Shown here: positions 34,059 through 43,643 of the stretch, piece after piece
Layout: each line of letters opens with the position of its first letter
Numbering within the stretch: the stretch's first letter is position 1
Made by a program: the position numbers and the translations under genes
The notes under the pieces: model-generated
The model's database searches: none
What the model was told of the DNA's origin: nothing
Seen by the model: only the letters and a program-made list of their open reading frames with translations
Origin: Ulvibacterium sp965248315
Lineage (GTDB): Bacteria > Bacteroidota > Bacteroidia > Flavobacteriales > Flavobacteriaceae
DNA: 64,000 nucleotides
Direction: 5' to 3'
NCBI RefSeq assembly: GCF_965248315.1
Contig: NZ_CBDFIX010000002.1
Location: 1,550,001 to 1,614,000, forward strand

Positions 34059-35090
34059 ATGTACATCAACATCACCCCACAAAAATTAGGAACGAATTAC
34101 TCGCAGAGCTCAGCGGATTTTGTGGACTATCTCGAAAAGGAAAATGAAGGTTTGGAAAAGGAAGAGATGGAACATTTTTTTAACCAATATGGCGATGAGA
34201 TTTCAGCTAAAGAAGTGGTCAAAGAAATTGATGGTAACACTGCCAAGCTGAAAAAGAAAGAACCTAAATTCTATTCCATCACGGTGAGTCCATCCAAATA
34301 TGAATTGCGAAAACTCGAAAACAATAGTGAAGATTTAAAACGATATACCCGGGAATTGATGAAGGATTATGCAGCCAGTTTCAACCGGGAAATCAATGGG
34401 CGACCAGTTACGGTAGATGACATTAAATACTTCGCCAAAATCGAACACCAACGGACTTTTAAAGGAACGGATTTTCAGGTGCGAGAAAACCAAACTTTTG
34501 CCACCAAGATTCTTGAATTGAAACAAGAAGTCAGGCGCATTCAACAAGGTCAGGCAACAGGCAATATAGAACGGTTGAAATTAAAAATTAGGAAGTTAGA
34601 AAAGGAAGCACCACACCAACTCAATGGCAAGCGAATTGTCCAGGGAATGAAGAAACCCGGAAACCAAAGCCACATCCATATTATAGTCAGCCGGAAGGAC
34701 GCTTCCAATTCCTTCAGTCTTTCCCCAGGAAGTAAACACAAAGCCTCTGAAGTAAAGATGCACGGCAGAGAAGTAAAACGAGGTTTTGATAGGGATGCAT
34801 TTTTCACGAAAGCAGAAGAGACATTCGATAAGACTTTCGCCTACAAACGCAACTATGCGGAAACTTACAAAGCGAAAAAAGATTTTGTAAAGAATCCCAA
34901 GTTGTACTTCGCCGCTTTGATGAAATTGCCAGCCAATGAAAAGGCTTTGGCTTTTAAGATGATGGGCAAGTCGGGTATTCCGTTAATCCCAAACATCCCG
35001 ACCAGTAAGGCGCAATTGGCGCTTCGAGTGTTTAAGCGGCTACGAAAAGGTGCTGAAATCGCAGTGAAATCAAGTTCTATTGGGATATGA
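34059..35090 (+). CDS. Relaxase of the DUF5712/MobB type
   Basis: The 343-residue protein is of the DUF5712 (MobB) relaxase group of Bacteroidota ICEs. The histidine motif is GNQSHIHIIVSRKD, near 205-218. The likely active-site Tyr lies in the N-terminal part (NYSQSSADFVDYLEKEN). It nicks oriT and leads the strand into the recipient. Its stop overlaps the start of the coupling-protein gene by 4 bp. The long basic helical insert (about 140-200) may contact DNA. Confidence 0.86.
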   Translation: MYINITPQKLGTNYSQSSADFVDYLEKENEGLEKEEMEHFFNQYGDEISAKEVVKEIDGNTAKLKKKEPKFYSITVSPSKYELRKLENNSEDLKRYTRELMKDYAASFNREINGRPVTVDDIKYFAKIEHQRTFKGTDFQVRENQTFATKILELKQEVRRIQQGQATGNIERLKLKIRKLEKEAPHQLNGKRIVQGMKKPGNQSHIHIIVSRKDASNSFSLSPGSKHKASEVKMHGREVKRGFDRDAFFTKAEETFDKTFAYKRNYAETYKAKKDFVKNPKLYFAALMKLPANEKALAFKMMGKSGIPLIPNIPTSKAQLALRVFKRLRKGAEIAVKSSSIGI

Positions 35091-36529
35091 GCTGGTCATT
35101 GGTAGAAATAATGATTTATGTCGTTGTGCCTGTTCTTTCGATGGCCATACTTCTCTATGCATTTTACGATAGTGAACCAAGGAATAAAACCGATAAAAAG
35201 TATCAAGTCAAGTTCCCGACAAAATCGGGAAGCTTTAAAATCGACAACATAAAACGTGGCGCATCCGTTATCGGATCCGCAGGAAGTGGGAAAACCGAAA
35301 GCGTGGTCTATGGATTTTTAAAACACTTTCGTGAAAACAGTTTTTGTGGTATTATTCACGATTACAAGAATTTTGAGCTGACCGAAATGGCATACCCGCT
35401 TTTTGCCGATAGCAATGTTCCAATGAAGGTCATTTCATTTGATAGGATTATCCATCGGGTAAATCCCATTGCACCACGGTATTTAGAGAATGAAGAAAGC
35501 GTCAACGAAGTATCGAGGGTACTCATTGAAAACCTTTTGGAACAACGGGAATCCGGAACTACCGGAACTACCAAATTCTTTAACGATGCTGCCGAAGGTT
35601 TGATTGGTGGATTGATTTGGAAACTGAAAACTGACTATTCACAGTTCTGCACCTTGCCACATTTGATTGCGATATACCAAATGCTCGATACCGATAGCCT
35701 GGTCCAGTTTCTGGAAAGCAACATAACATCGAGGGCAATGGCAGATGCATTCATTAGCGGCAAAGATTCTGACAGGCAGACGGCTGGTGTAAAGAGCACC
35801 TTGGCCAATGCGCTAAAACGCATCAGCACCCAACGCATTTTTATGGCACTATCTGCAGATGAAGTACCGTTGAACATAAATAATGAAGAAAACCCAGCCG
35901 TGATTTCCGTTGTGAACAATCCCAAATTTGAAACCTCTTATTCACCCATTATCGCTACCATAATTCACACGATTACCAAACAAATGAGTGTACGCAATTC
36001 CAAACCTTCTTTTTTATTGATGGAAGAAGCACCTACCATTCGCCTACTGAATATGCACCGCATTCCTGCTACACTAAGAAGCTATGACATTGCCACCATT
36101 TATGTAATGCAGGATAAAATCCAAAACGATATGATGTATGGCGATAAGGCAAGCAAGGCGATACTGAGCAATCTATCCTATCAGTTTTTTGGTAAGGTCA
36201 ATGACTCAGATACGGCTAAATATTACGAACGCTTCTTTGAAATTATCAAAAACCCAACAAAAAGCGTGAGCAAGGCCGCCAACATTTTTAAAACTGATAC
36301 CAGAATCACGAAAGGCGAAAGAGAGGTTTCCAAAAGAAGGGCGGATATTTTCTTTAAGCTGCGACAAGGCGAGTTCGTGACCTTTGCCGATGGGAAGGAC
36401 AAGAAAGTTCAATTCAAATTACTCAAGATTCAGAGAGGGCTTCCGCAGGAAACGAAGCAATATTCTGATGCTGATTTAAGAGCGAATTTTGAGCGGGTTT
36501 ATGATGAAGCGAGGTCGATATTTAGGTGA
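35087..36529 (+). CDS. Type IV coupling protein (VirD4/TraD-like, MobC)
   Basis: The 480-residue protein has an N-terminal membrane helix (about 7-27), Walker A GSAGSGKT at 63-70 and Walker B FLLMEEAP near 300. It matches TraD/VirD4-type coupling ATPases that link the relaxosome to the secretion channel; in these ICEs it is often called MobC. It is co-translated with the relaxase (4-bp overlap). It ends the mobilisation operon; the next gene belongs to an insertion of different base composition. Confidence 0.9.
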   Translation: MSWSLVEIMIYVVVPVLSMAILLYAFYDSEPRNKTDKKYQVKFPTKSGSFKIDNIKRGASVIGSAGSGKTESVVYGFLKHFRENSFCGIIHDYKNFELTEMAYPLFADSNVPMKVISFDRIIHRVNPIAPRYLENEESVNEVSRVLIENLLEQRESGTTGTTKFFNDAAEGLIGGLIWKLKTDYSQFCTLPHLIAIYQMLDTDSLVQFLESNITSRAMADAFISGKDSDRQTAGVKSTLANALKRISTQRIFMALSADEVPLNINNEENPAVISVVNNPKFETSYSPIIATIIHTITKQMSVRNSKPSFLLMEEAPTIRLLNMHRIPATLRSYDIATIYVMQDKIQNDMMYGDKASKAILSNLSYQFFGKVNDSDTAKYYERFFEIIKNPTKSVSKAANIFKTDTRITKGEREVSKRRADIFFKLRQGEFVTFADGKDKKVQFKLLKIQRGLPQETKQYSDADLRANFERVYDEARSIFR

Positions 36530-36591
36530 TTTTTTGCTCGCAACTTAGTAATTACAAAATATTCTTTAATCGTAGTAGAAGGAATTGCATT

Positions 36592-36607
36592 TTCCAAATT
36601 TTTGGAA
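36592..36607. promoter_or_regulatory. 16-bp perfect palindrome upstream of the restriction-modification genes
   Basis: TTCCAAA-TT-TTTGGAA is an exact dyad 126 bp before the start codon of the methylase-nuclease gene, and 52 bp before a TAnnTTTG box. It may be a regulator site; no controller gene was recognised nearby. Confidence 0.4.
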
Positions 36608-36658
36608 TATATCCAAATATTAGTATAACTTCAGTTATCAAAATCGCAAAATCATTTG

Positions 36659-36666
36659 TACCTTTG
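36659..36666 (+). promoter_or_regulatory. -7 box (TACCTTTG) for the restriction-modification genes
   Basis: TACCTTTG is a full match to TAnnTTTG and lies 51 bp before the ATG at 36718, giving a leader of about 45 nt. Confidence 0.6.
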
Positions 36667-36717
36667 AAATTAATTTAGTATGTAACTGATTATCAGATAT
36701 TTTGGACAACTTTCGAT

Positions 36718-39700
36718 ATGATTGATTTTGATATAATAGAAAATCTAGGCTTGGATAAAGCCGTGTCTGTTACTTCGAAATCTAATCAAATTTCTGAAAG
36801 TCAATCAGTTGTTATAAATCAAGTAAAAGACTTTGGTATTGATGAAATTTATTTCAGTACCGATGAAAACCACAATAGTTATCCTGCGGTTTTTTTAAAA
36901 AAAGTTGAAAAGTTTGACGACAGAGCTCTTCATCAAGTTGCAAAGACCCAAAAGAAAATCTGGAACTTCAAGAAAGTAATTTTTCTATACGTTTATTCAG
37001 AAACTGAAATTCGTATTTACAATTGTGCTGAAAAACCTCTTATTATTAAAAACGACGATTTTGATTATAAGAAGGAACTCAAAACACTCGAAATAGAGTC
37101 TTACAAGTTCAAGGACAACAAAAAGTTAAGGCAGCTTCAAAACCTTTTTTCTTCAATTGCTATTGATACAGGTATCATTTGGACATTTGAAGAAGCCTAT
37201 GAGATAAGAAAAAAGATAAGTCTTCAGCGTAGGGTAGATAAATATCTTGTACAGAGCCTTACTTACACTGCAAAACAGCTTCAACAAGAAGGATTGGAGA
37301 TTAATCTTATCCATAAAATAATAATGCGTTCTCTATTTCTACTTTACTTGGAGGATAGAGGCGCAACCGATGAGAAATTTTATTCGGATATAAAAAAAGG
37401 AGCAAAATCCTATTTTGATATTCTGGACGACGCTGATAAAACATATTCCCTTTTTAAAAAATTAGAAGAATATTTTAATGGCAATGTTTTCACTGTAGAT
37501 AATAACGAATCAATCTCTGGAGAACATCTTAAGATTATCCGAAAGTGCTTTATAAACGGTAACGACAATTCTTTACAACAGAATCTTTTCGAAGATTTAC
37601 GACTTTTTGATTTCAGCATTATTCAAATAGAATTGCTGAGTGAAATCTATGAAAATTTCCTTGCAGAAATTAATCCTGCCCTAAAACAAGATACAGGAAC
37701 TTTTTACACACCACCTTCTTTAGTTGAGCTTATTCTAAACGAGAAATTACCAATATCTAGGTCAGAGAAAGAATATGATGTTAAGATATTAGACCCCACC
37801 TGTGGTTCCGGGATATTCTTGGTGGAAAGTTTCAAACGCTTGGTAAAACGACACGAAAACGCCAACGGAAATAAACTTACGGACTTCAATGAATTGAAGA
37901 AGCTGTTGACGGATAATATTTTTGGTATAGAAATCCACCCTCAATCCATCAAGGTTGCAGCATTTAGTCTCTATCTTGCTCTTGTAGATAATCTAAACCC
38001 TAAAACCATATGGCAAAATAAGGACTATCGCTTACCTTATCTAATCAATGACCCATCAGACGATACTTTAGTCGAACAAGGCAACAACTTGTTTAGGACA
38101 GATACAATAGAAGAAAATCCTGAAGTAGAAAAAATTAATTTTGATTTAGTAGTAGGGAATCCACCATTTGGTACTAAAAACTTATCTAAATCTATTCGAG
38201 ATTATAGCGATAAATATGGTTTTGCTAAAGAAATGGTTCTACCATTTTTACACAAGGCTACGAGCTTCTCAGCAAACGGAGAGATTGCTCTGATTTTCAA
38301 CACCAAAATACTTACCAATACCAAAATAACATATCAAAATTTTAGAAGGTGGCTTTTTAATGATTGTTACGTTGAAAAGATATATAACTTTTCAATTTTA
38401 AGAAACGCCCCTAAAGACTTTGGAGGTCAATTGTTTGGTTCAGCAACTGGTCCTATTAGTATTGTTTTTTATAGACTGAATCCGCCTAAGAATAAATCTA
38501 ATATTATCCTTTACTATGCACCCAAGACTTTTATTAAATCTAATGTAATTGAAGGGGTAAGTATCGATAGCTCAGATTTAAAGTTTTTACCACGGGAAGA
38601 ATGTCAAAAGCAAGACACCAAAATATGGAAAGTTGCAATGTGGGGTGGATTGTCTGACTTTAGACTGATAGAAAAATTGAATTCCAAAAAACATCAAACA
38701 ATTGAGGAATTTAATCAAGTTCACAATATTGAATCTGGTGTGGGTTTTCAACTTCTTACCCAAAAAAAGGATGAACCTAAATATTCTGACACTTTATCAG
38801 AGTTACCTTATTTAGATGCCAGTTCTATAGAGAGATTTTATACACAAAGTTCACGCTTGAGGAATATAAAAGATTCTGTCAAAACACCTAAATCAAAATC
38901 TTTTTATAAAACCTTCTACAAGGTAGATGAAATAGATGATATTGAAAGTTTCTCTCACTTCAGACGTCTTGGTGATATTCAAGCATTTTTGAATACGCAT
39001 ATTGTTGTCAAAAAAGGATTGGAGAAAAATAATGTTTGCTCGTCACTAATTGACGTTAAATGCTCTTTTAGAGACGGTGTATATGGTTTTTATTCCAGTA
39101 GCAATGATAGTTCTATTCTCAAAGTTCTAAACTCATATTTTAATTCCAGGCTTAGTAGTTATTTCTTGTTTATGACCATTTCTTCTTATGGGATAGAAAG
39201 GGAGCAGATTATGAAGAATGAATACCTTTCAATACCTATAAATCTTGAGAAAACAGAGGTTTCGCAAATTCTAGATTTATCCGAAGAGTTTATTGAGGAA
39301 ATTAAAGGTTTAGACTTTTGGAATATTGAAGAAGAACGAAATCAGTTAATATCTTCTTTTAGTGAAAAAGTAGAGGGAATTATTAATAAAAGTTTTGACC
39401 TGAACAATGACGAAATAAACCTTATAAACGATGTCATAGATTACAGCTTAGATTTATTTCATTCAAAAACTAAATCAAAAGCCCTTAGCCCTGTTAGTAA
39501 TGTATCAGAGTATTCGGAGAAAGTTATTGGAAGATTAAATCAATTCCTAAATGGCCAAAACTTATATGCAAATGCAACACTTTTTGACATTAGTAACTTT
39601 TCACCTTTATTGTTAATTAAAATTTCTTTCGAGGAGCATAGCACAGGAGTGTCAAAATCTCAAGAGAGTGTGACACAAGAGCTTCAAAAACTGGATAAAC

Positions 39701-39867
39701 ATTTGTGGGCTAAACAAAGTACAAATATCTATTTCAGAAAAAAATTAAACTACAAGACTGGTAACGAGATTTTTATTGTTCGTCCCAATCAGAAAAGGTT
39801 TTGGACACAATCAATGGCGATTGAAGATGCTTCGGAACTTATTCTGGAAATCCTTAATGAAGTATAG
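36718..39867 (+). CDS. Type IIG-like (Eco57I-type) DNA methylase-restriction protein
   Basis: This 1049-residue protein has a gamma-class N6-adenine methylase core: motif I DPTCGSGIFLVESF near 359-372 and motif IV NPPFG near 481. The N-terminal ~120 residues (INQVKDFGIDEIYFS, VAKTQKKIWNFKKVIFLYVY) could be a nuclease-like or adaptor domain; a clear PD-(D/E)XK set is not certain. The C-terminal half should recognise the DNA target. A gene 3 bp downstream encodes a separate nuclease-like protein. The base composition is clearly more AT-rich than the flanking transfer genes, which indicates cargo acquired separately. Confidence 0.85.
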   Translation: MIDFDIIENLGLDKAVSVTSKSNQISESQSVVINQVKDFGIDEIYFSTDENHNSYPAVFLKKVEKFDDRALHQVAKTQKKIWNFKKVIFLYVYSETEIRIYNCAEKPLIIKNDDFDYKKELKTLEIESYKFKDNKKLRQLQNLFSSIAIDTGIIWTFEEAYEIRKKISLQRRVDKYLVQSLTYTAKQLQQEGLEINLIHKIIMRSLFLLYLEDRGATDEKFYSDIKKGAKSYFDILDDADKTYSLFKKLEEYFNGNVFTVDNNESISGEHLKIIRKCFINGNDNSLQQNLFEDLRLFDFSIIQIELLSEIYENFLAEINPALKQDTGTFYTPPSLVELILNEKLPISRSEKEYDVKILDPTCGSGIFLVESFKRLVKRHENANGNKLTDFNELKKLLTDNIFGIEIHPQSIKVAAFSLYLALVDNLNPKTIWQNKDYRLPYLINDPSDDTLVEQGNNLFRTDTIEENPEVEKINFDLVVGNPPFGTKNLSKSIRDYSDKYGFAKEMVLPFLHKATSFSANGEIALIFNTKILTNTKITYQNFRRWLFNDCYVEKIYNFSILRNAPKDFGGQLFGSATGPISIVFYRLNPPKNKSNIILYYAPKTFIKSNVIEGVSIDSSDLKFLPREECQKQDTKIWKVAMWGGLSDFRLIEKLNSKKHQTIEEFNQVHNIESGVGFQLLTQKKDEPKYSDTLSELPYLDASSIERFYTQSSRLRNIKDSVKTPKSKSFYKTFYKVDEIDDIESFSHFRRLGDIQAFLNTHIVVKKGLEKNNVCSSLIDVKCSFRDGVYGFYSSSNDSSILKVLNSYFNSRLSSYFLFMTISSYGIEREQIMKNEYLSIPINLEKTEVSQILDLSEEFIEEIKGLDFWNIEEERNQLISSFSEKVEGIINKSFDLNNDEINLINDVIDYSLDLFHSKTKSKALSPVSNVSEYSEKVIGRLNQFLNGQNLYANATLFDISNFSPLLLIKISFEEHSTGVSKSQESVTQELQKLDKHLWAKQSTNIYFRKKLNYKTGNEIFIVRPNQKRFWTQSMAIEDASELILEILNEV

Positions 39868-39870
39868 TAA

Positions 39871-40491
39871 ATGGGATTAAACAAAGTAATAGTTGCCAGC
39901 TTCAAAAGAGGCTTTGAAGAAAAATGCTATCAGCTGATAACGGAATCCTATGTTTCTGCTATGGAAACCAAAGTCATTAAATTGGACTGGGATGAAAATG
40001 ACATTACTTCTGAGCTACACGGACACATCAAGGAAAATCCATTAAGGTTAAAGTGGAATATCATCACTAATGTGGAACAACATTTACCCCAAAAAGATGT
40101 AGAGAAAGAGAAAGGTTTTGCTGCCAAATTACCTCGAATAGACCTAAGATTGGCAACCATAAATTCGTCTTTAGAGTATGAGTATCATATGGAAGCCAAA
40201 AACCTTAAAGAAAATGACTCTGCTTTAAAGCGACGTTATATTGATACCGGTATAAATAATTTTATATCTGGAAAGTATGAGAACGGGTGCCTGCTTGGAT
40301 ATAACCTTGAAGGTCTGTTACAAAGTACAGTTTCTGGAATAAATAAGCTACTCACGAAAGATGAAAGAGAGCCTGAATGTTTAGAACAGAAGCGGCACCA
40401 CTTACATAGCGAATATTACGAATCTGAGCATCCAAATGACTATATCATTAAACATTTTATGTTCGATTTTGCTTCTCTAAATAGTGCTTGA
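39871..40491 (+). CDS. Putative PD-(D/E)XK nuclease partner of the methylase
   Basis: The 206-residue protein starts 3 bp after the methylase gene. The stretch RIDLRLATINSSLEYEYHMEAKNL has the D...ExK spacing of PD-(D/E)XK nucleases (Asp near 90, Glu-Ala-Lys near 108-110). No other domain was recognised. It probably supplies or assists cleavage for the preceding methylase, as a two-gene restriction system. The next frame overlaps by 4 bp. Confidence 0.6.
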   Translation: MGLNKVIVASFKRGFEEKCYQLITESYVSAMETKVIKLDWDENDITSELHGHIKENPLRLKWNIITNVEQHLPQKDVEKEKGFAAKLPRIDLRLATINSSLEYEYHMEAKNLKENDSALKRRYIDTGINNFISGKYENGCLLGYNLEGLLQSTVSGINKLLTKDEREPECLEQKRHHLHSEYYESEHPNDYIIKHFMFDFASLNSA

Positions 40492-40874
40492 TTGATTCTA
40501 AACCCTCTTGCATTTTAGGGTATTATGGTAAAGAGAGTTTTAGCTTTTCTGATAACTTTCTTAGAATGACGTTTGTAGCTATAGAAACTACTGTTGAAGA
40601 TGGTGGTGCAAAAGGTGGTCAAACAGGTGGTGTAACAGGTGGTGTAACAGATGCTGCAATTGATGCCACAACTACACTTACTAAAAGACAAAAAGAAGTG
40701 GTTAAACTTATAGCTGCTAATTCTTCTATAACTTACAATGAAATAGCAGACGCTTTAGGTATCAATGAATCTGCTGTTGGTAAACATATAACAGCTATTA
40801 AGAACAAAGGTGTTTTGGTACGTCAAGATGGTACACAGGGCTATTGGGAAATCAATCTCGATAAAAACAAATAA
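40488..40874 (+). pseudogene. C-terminal remnant of an AlbA_2/Schlafen-like DNA-binding regulator
   Basis: The 128-residue frame begins inside what looks like the end of an AlbA_2-type ATP-binding regulator (FSFSDNFLRMTF). It then has the Gly-Thr-rich linker GGQTGGVTGGVT and a winged-helix tail (LTKRQKEVVKLIAANSSITY, then EIADALGINESAVGKHITAI). The large N-terminal AlbA and GHKL-like parts are missing, so this is most likely a fragment left by recombination, although the helix-turn-helix could still be made as a small protein. Confidence 0.6.
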
Positions 40875-40883
40875 ATACGCTTT

Positions 40884-41255
40884 TCAAAAAGGCGACTTAT
40901 CCTTAGAGCCTCTCGCATCCGCCAACCACTTACCGTTTTGCTTAACCAGTTTAAAAATACCAGGTGTTTTATCGTAAGCTGTGGTATATTTTACCCAAGC
41001 CACGTCGCCCATAATCGTGTCCTGCAAAACAGTAAAATTGGAATCATCTTTTGGCGTAGTGTTGAACATATTTATGGTATTCATATAGTTTGAATACGCC
41101 TGTGGTGTGGAGTTGGCCTTTAAGGTTTCTTCATCCTTTTCATAAAAGCTTTCGATAACAACTTGGGCTGTGGCACTTGGTCCTGAAACTTTAGTTTTAG
41201 AATCAGCACAAGAGAGGAACAGCACTACGAGTAAGAAAACAACAATATTTTTCAT
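40884..41255 (-). CDS. Lipoprotein at the end of the tra operon (DUF4878-like)
   Basis: The 123-residue protein has a lipoprotein signal ending LSC (MKNIVVFLLVVLFLSC) and an NTF2/DUF4878-like body (VVIESFYEKDEETLKANSTP ... GIFKLVKQNGKWLADA). It lies 7 bp downstream of traN, last in the operon. Its role in transfer is unknown; surface exclusion or envelope support are possible. Confidence 0.72.
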   Translation of the reverse strand: MKNIVVFLLVVLFLSCADSKTKVSGPSATAQVVIESFYEKDEETLKANSTPQAYSNYMNTINMFNTTPKDDSNFTVLQDTIMGDVAWVKYTTAYDKTPGIFKLVKQNGKWLADARGSKDKSPF

Positions 41256-41262
41256 AATGACT

Positions 41263-42102
41263 TTAATTTGGGTTATTGATATATCTGTGCGATAGTTTCA
41301 TTTCAATATTTCGTTCACCATCCTTTTCATTCAGTTCTAAAATTGCCCTACGGTCATTGGATAATGAAAATTTTGGCAACACATAAACGAACCGTACCGT
41401 TTGGCCTTCTACAATTTTTGACGGCAACTTATGTTTGTAAATCGGCTCTTGATACAAACGTTGTAACGATTTCCTTTTTCCTTTTTGTCGTGTTTCAATC
41501 GAAAGGTTCAAGAAATTCAAATCGTAATCCAATGTGGAATTGTTCTCAATCTGGATGACGAAGTACAGTTCTTCTTTATCAAAAACGATATTCTCAACAC
41601 GTAAAACAATACCTTCATTTCGCTTTTTAATTCGACCAATGCGCTGTTTCGTATTGAGAAGATACGAGCAGAATTTTTGGTAATGGTACGTCCTGTTATC
41701 TACACCCTCTTCAGAAGATTCAGCAAGAATTGAATCAGTTACAATCGGTTTTTCATTCCCGATACTACTTGATATCGGAATAAAATAATTGAGCTTAGAA
41801 AGCTGTTTTTTATACCTTACAATATACGAAAAAATCGAGCCATTTCGATTGACTACCAGCAAATTACTTTCCTTTCCAGGCTTGGCTTGCAACAGGCCAA
41901 AATATTGTTCTTTTTCACGATTGTAGGTAAAGACAAAATTATCTGAACCAGTTATACCTTGCCGAATAGGTTCTGGGAAAAATAGTGCAACATTTTTAGT
42001 GTCGTTTGCATAAATGGTATCAAGTAAGTGGGTGGTTTGTGCGTTCGCTTTCGCGATAGCGAAAACAAATACCATTATGAATATATAGTTATATCGTCTC
42101 AT
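41263..42102 (-). CDS. traN: Conjugative transposon protein TraN (DUF4138)
   Basis: This 279-residue protein has a signal peptide (IFIMVFVFAIAKANAQ) and a beta-rich periplasmic body beginning THLLDTIYANDTKNVALFFP, as in TraN (DUF4138), the VirB9-like outer component of the Bacteroidota transfer channel. It overlaps traM by 4 bp. The signal-peptide coding sequence holds one copy of the CGCTTTCGCGA palindrome. Confidence 0.88.
   Translation of the reverse strand: MRRYNYIFIMVFVFAIAKANAQTTHLLDTIYANDTKNVALFFPEPIRQGITGSDNFVFTYNREKEQYFGLLQAKPGKESNLLVVNRNGSIFSYIVRYKKQLSKLNYFIPISSSIGNEKPIVTDSILAESSEEGVDNRTYHYQKFCSYLLNTKQRIGRIKKRNEGIVLRVENIVFDKEELYFVIQIENNSTLDYDLNFLNLSIETRQKGKRKSLQRLYQEPIYKHKLPSKIVEGQTVRFVYVLPKFSLSNDRRAILELNEKDGERNIEMKLSHRYINNPN
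42046..42061. repeat. CGCTTTCGCGATAGCG near-palindrome (copy 2 of 5)
   Basis: Inside the signal-peptide coding part of traN; one mismatch from the symmetric form seen at 60818 and 63334. Confidence 0.65.
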
Positions 42103-43028
42103 AGTTTTGGTTTTAGAATTAATATGTAATTGTTCAGGACGGTTACTTTTACCCTGCGGTTAGAACGCCTAAATACTTGTGTAAGTCCGCCAACTTGCGG
42201 TACGCTGGGAATATTAATATCACCAATAACATCATCAAATACCTCTCTGGTTACCTCTTCCCTAAAGTTGTTTTCGACGTAGATACCCTCGCTACCATCT
42301 TGTAAATCGAAGGCTTTTAGTTTGGTAGGATGGTGTTTAATATTCTCAATTTCAATTAAAGCACGATTTGGCTGAAAACTGATAAAGCCAAAAACAGTTG
42401 TATTCTTCGGCATCAGTTTACCATTGATAGTAGCCGATTTGGTTAGGCGCATCCGTAATCGGGTATTCGCTTGAACAATTTGGTCACCATCTACGACTAC
42501 GTAAATCGTTTCATCAGTATTGCCAATAATTGAAACTTCATTGGGCTTGGGCGAAGCTGCAAAGAACAGTTGATGTTCCAGGCCCAATTCTTTGGCTTCA
42601 ATTTTTTGTTCCCTTTTAACTTCAGCAGAATCCACCTTTGGTACCGTTTGCTGAACAACTCGTTTATGTCCCAAATGTTGGTAGCGTTTTTCGGAATACT
42701 TTATCTTACCAGCATTGTAAATGCTGTCCACAATACGTTCTTTTTCAAGTTCCGGTAAATCTGGGTCGTAAAAGCCCAGGGAATCAATCAGCTTTTCATC
42801 ATAGATGCTCGGTGCGGTGCTTTCACGCACTTCCTTGAGGTCGTTTATGGCATCGAGTTTGGAATCGTATTCCTTTTGGTCATCTTCCAGTTCAGGTACA
42901 AGCGTCTGTTGCAAGGTGTCTTCATCATTGTCCTCATCTTCCATAAGCATCACTGAATATGAGATAAGGAAGAGGAAAATGATGGCGAGGACACCAGCGA
43001 AAATGATTTTATTCTTTTCTACTTTCAT
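42099..43028 (-). CDS. traM: Conjugative transposon protein TraM
   Basis: The 309-residue protein has one N-terminal membrane helix (about 9-27), an acidic, charged linker (about 30-130) and a C-terminal VirB10-like beta domain (VVVDGDQIVQANTRLRMRLTKSATINGKLMP and following). TraM corresponds to VirB10, which spans the envelope in the transfer channel. It overlaps traK by 20 bp and traN by 4 bp. Confidence 0.9.
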   Translation of the reverse strand: MKVEKNKIIFAGVLAIIFLFLISYSVMLMEDEDNDEDTLQQTLVPELEDDQKEYDSKLDAINDLKEVRESTAPSIYDEKLIDSLGFYDPDLPELEKERIVDSIYNAGKIKYSEKRYQHLGHKRVVQQTVPKVDSAEVKREQKIEAKELGLEHQLFFAASPKPNEVSIIGNTDETIYVVVDGDQIVQANTRLRMRLTKSATINGKLMPKNTTVFGFISFQPNRALIEIENIKHHPTKLKAFDLQDGSEGIYVENNFREEVTREVFDDVIGDINIPSVPQVGGLTQVFRRSNRRVKVTVLNNYILILKPKL

Positions 43029-43632
43029 AATCTATTTTTCTTAAAGTGTTTTCGAAATAATTGGTAATCAACAATCCGTGTGGATTGTTGGGAAAGTTTC
43101 GGTCTACCATAATCAAGTTTCCTGTAGATACCAATTCGTAAGTGTCAATGACGGGTCCACGGTTAATTTCAAAAATGGTAACGGTTCGGAAGACGTGGCT
43201 TCCGTTTTGTTGCTCAACTTGGGAATCGATACTTAGCACCTTTTGCACTAAGGAATACTGCAACAATCGGTTATAAACACCATCAGCCTTTTTCTGACGG
43301 TACAGATTGTCCACAGAGCTGTTACCCAGCCAAAGTGCTTTTTTGAGATTGCGTTCATAATTGCTGGCATCGATGTTATAGAAATAGTTGTGGAACAGTT
43401 CTAAGTGAGCCAGGGCTTCGACCCTGAAATTCTCTTTTTGGGTGACGAGTTTGAGCGGGATGATAGTGCCATCAGTATTGATTGCAAAAGCGCTGTTGAG
43501 CGCCTTCTGATTGGTGTTGAATACCATCCAAACTGAAAAAGTACTGGATAGCAGTGCACAAATGACGACCGCCAAAACAATAAACCGATTTAGCTTTAGG
43601 ACGTTGTATATATTTTTAAAGGGTGTTTTCAT
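43009..43632 (-). CDS. traK: Conjugative transposon protein TraK
   Basis: The 207-residue protein has one membrane helix (FIVLAVVICALLSSTFSVWM) and a periplasmic NTF2-like domain, fitting TraK (VirB8-like). LFHNYFYNIDASNYERNLKKALWLG is typical. It is part of the traE-N operon, 11 bp after traJ. Confidence 0.92.
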   Translation of the reverse strand: MKTPFKNIYNVLKLNRFIVLAVVICALLSSTFSVWMVFNTNQKALNSAFAINTDGTIIPLKLVTQKENFRVEALAHLELFHNYFYNIDASNYERNLKKALWLGNSSVDNLYRQKKADGVYNRLLQYSLVQKVLSIDSQVEQQNGSHVFRTVTIFEINRGPVIDTYELVSTGNLIMVDRNFPNNPHGLLITNYFENTLRKIDYESRKE

Positions 43633-43643
43633 TCTGAATGGAA

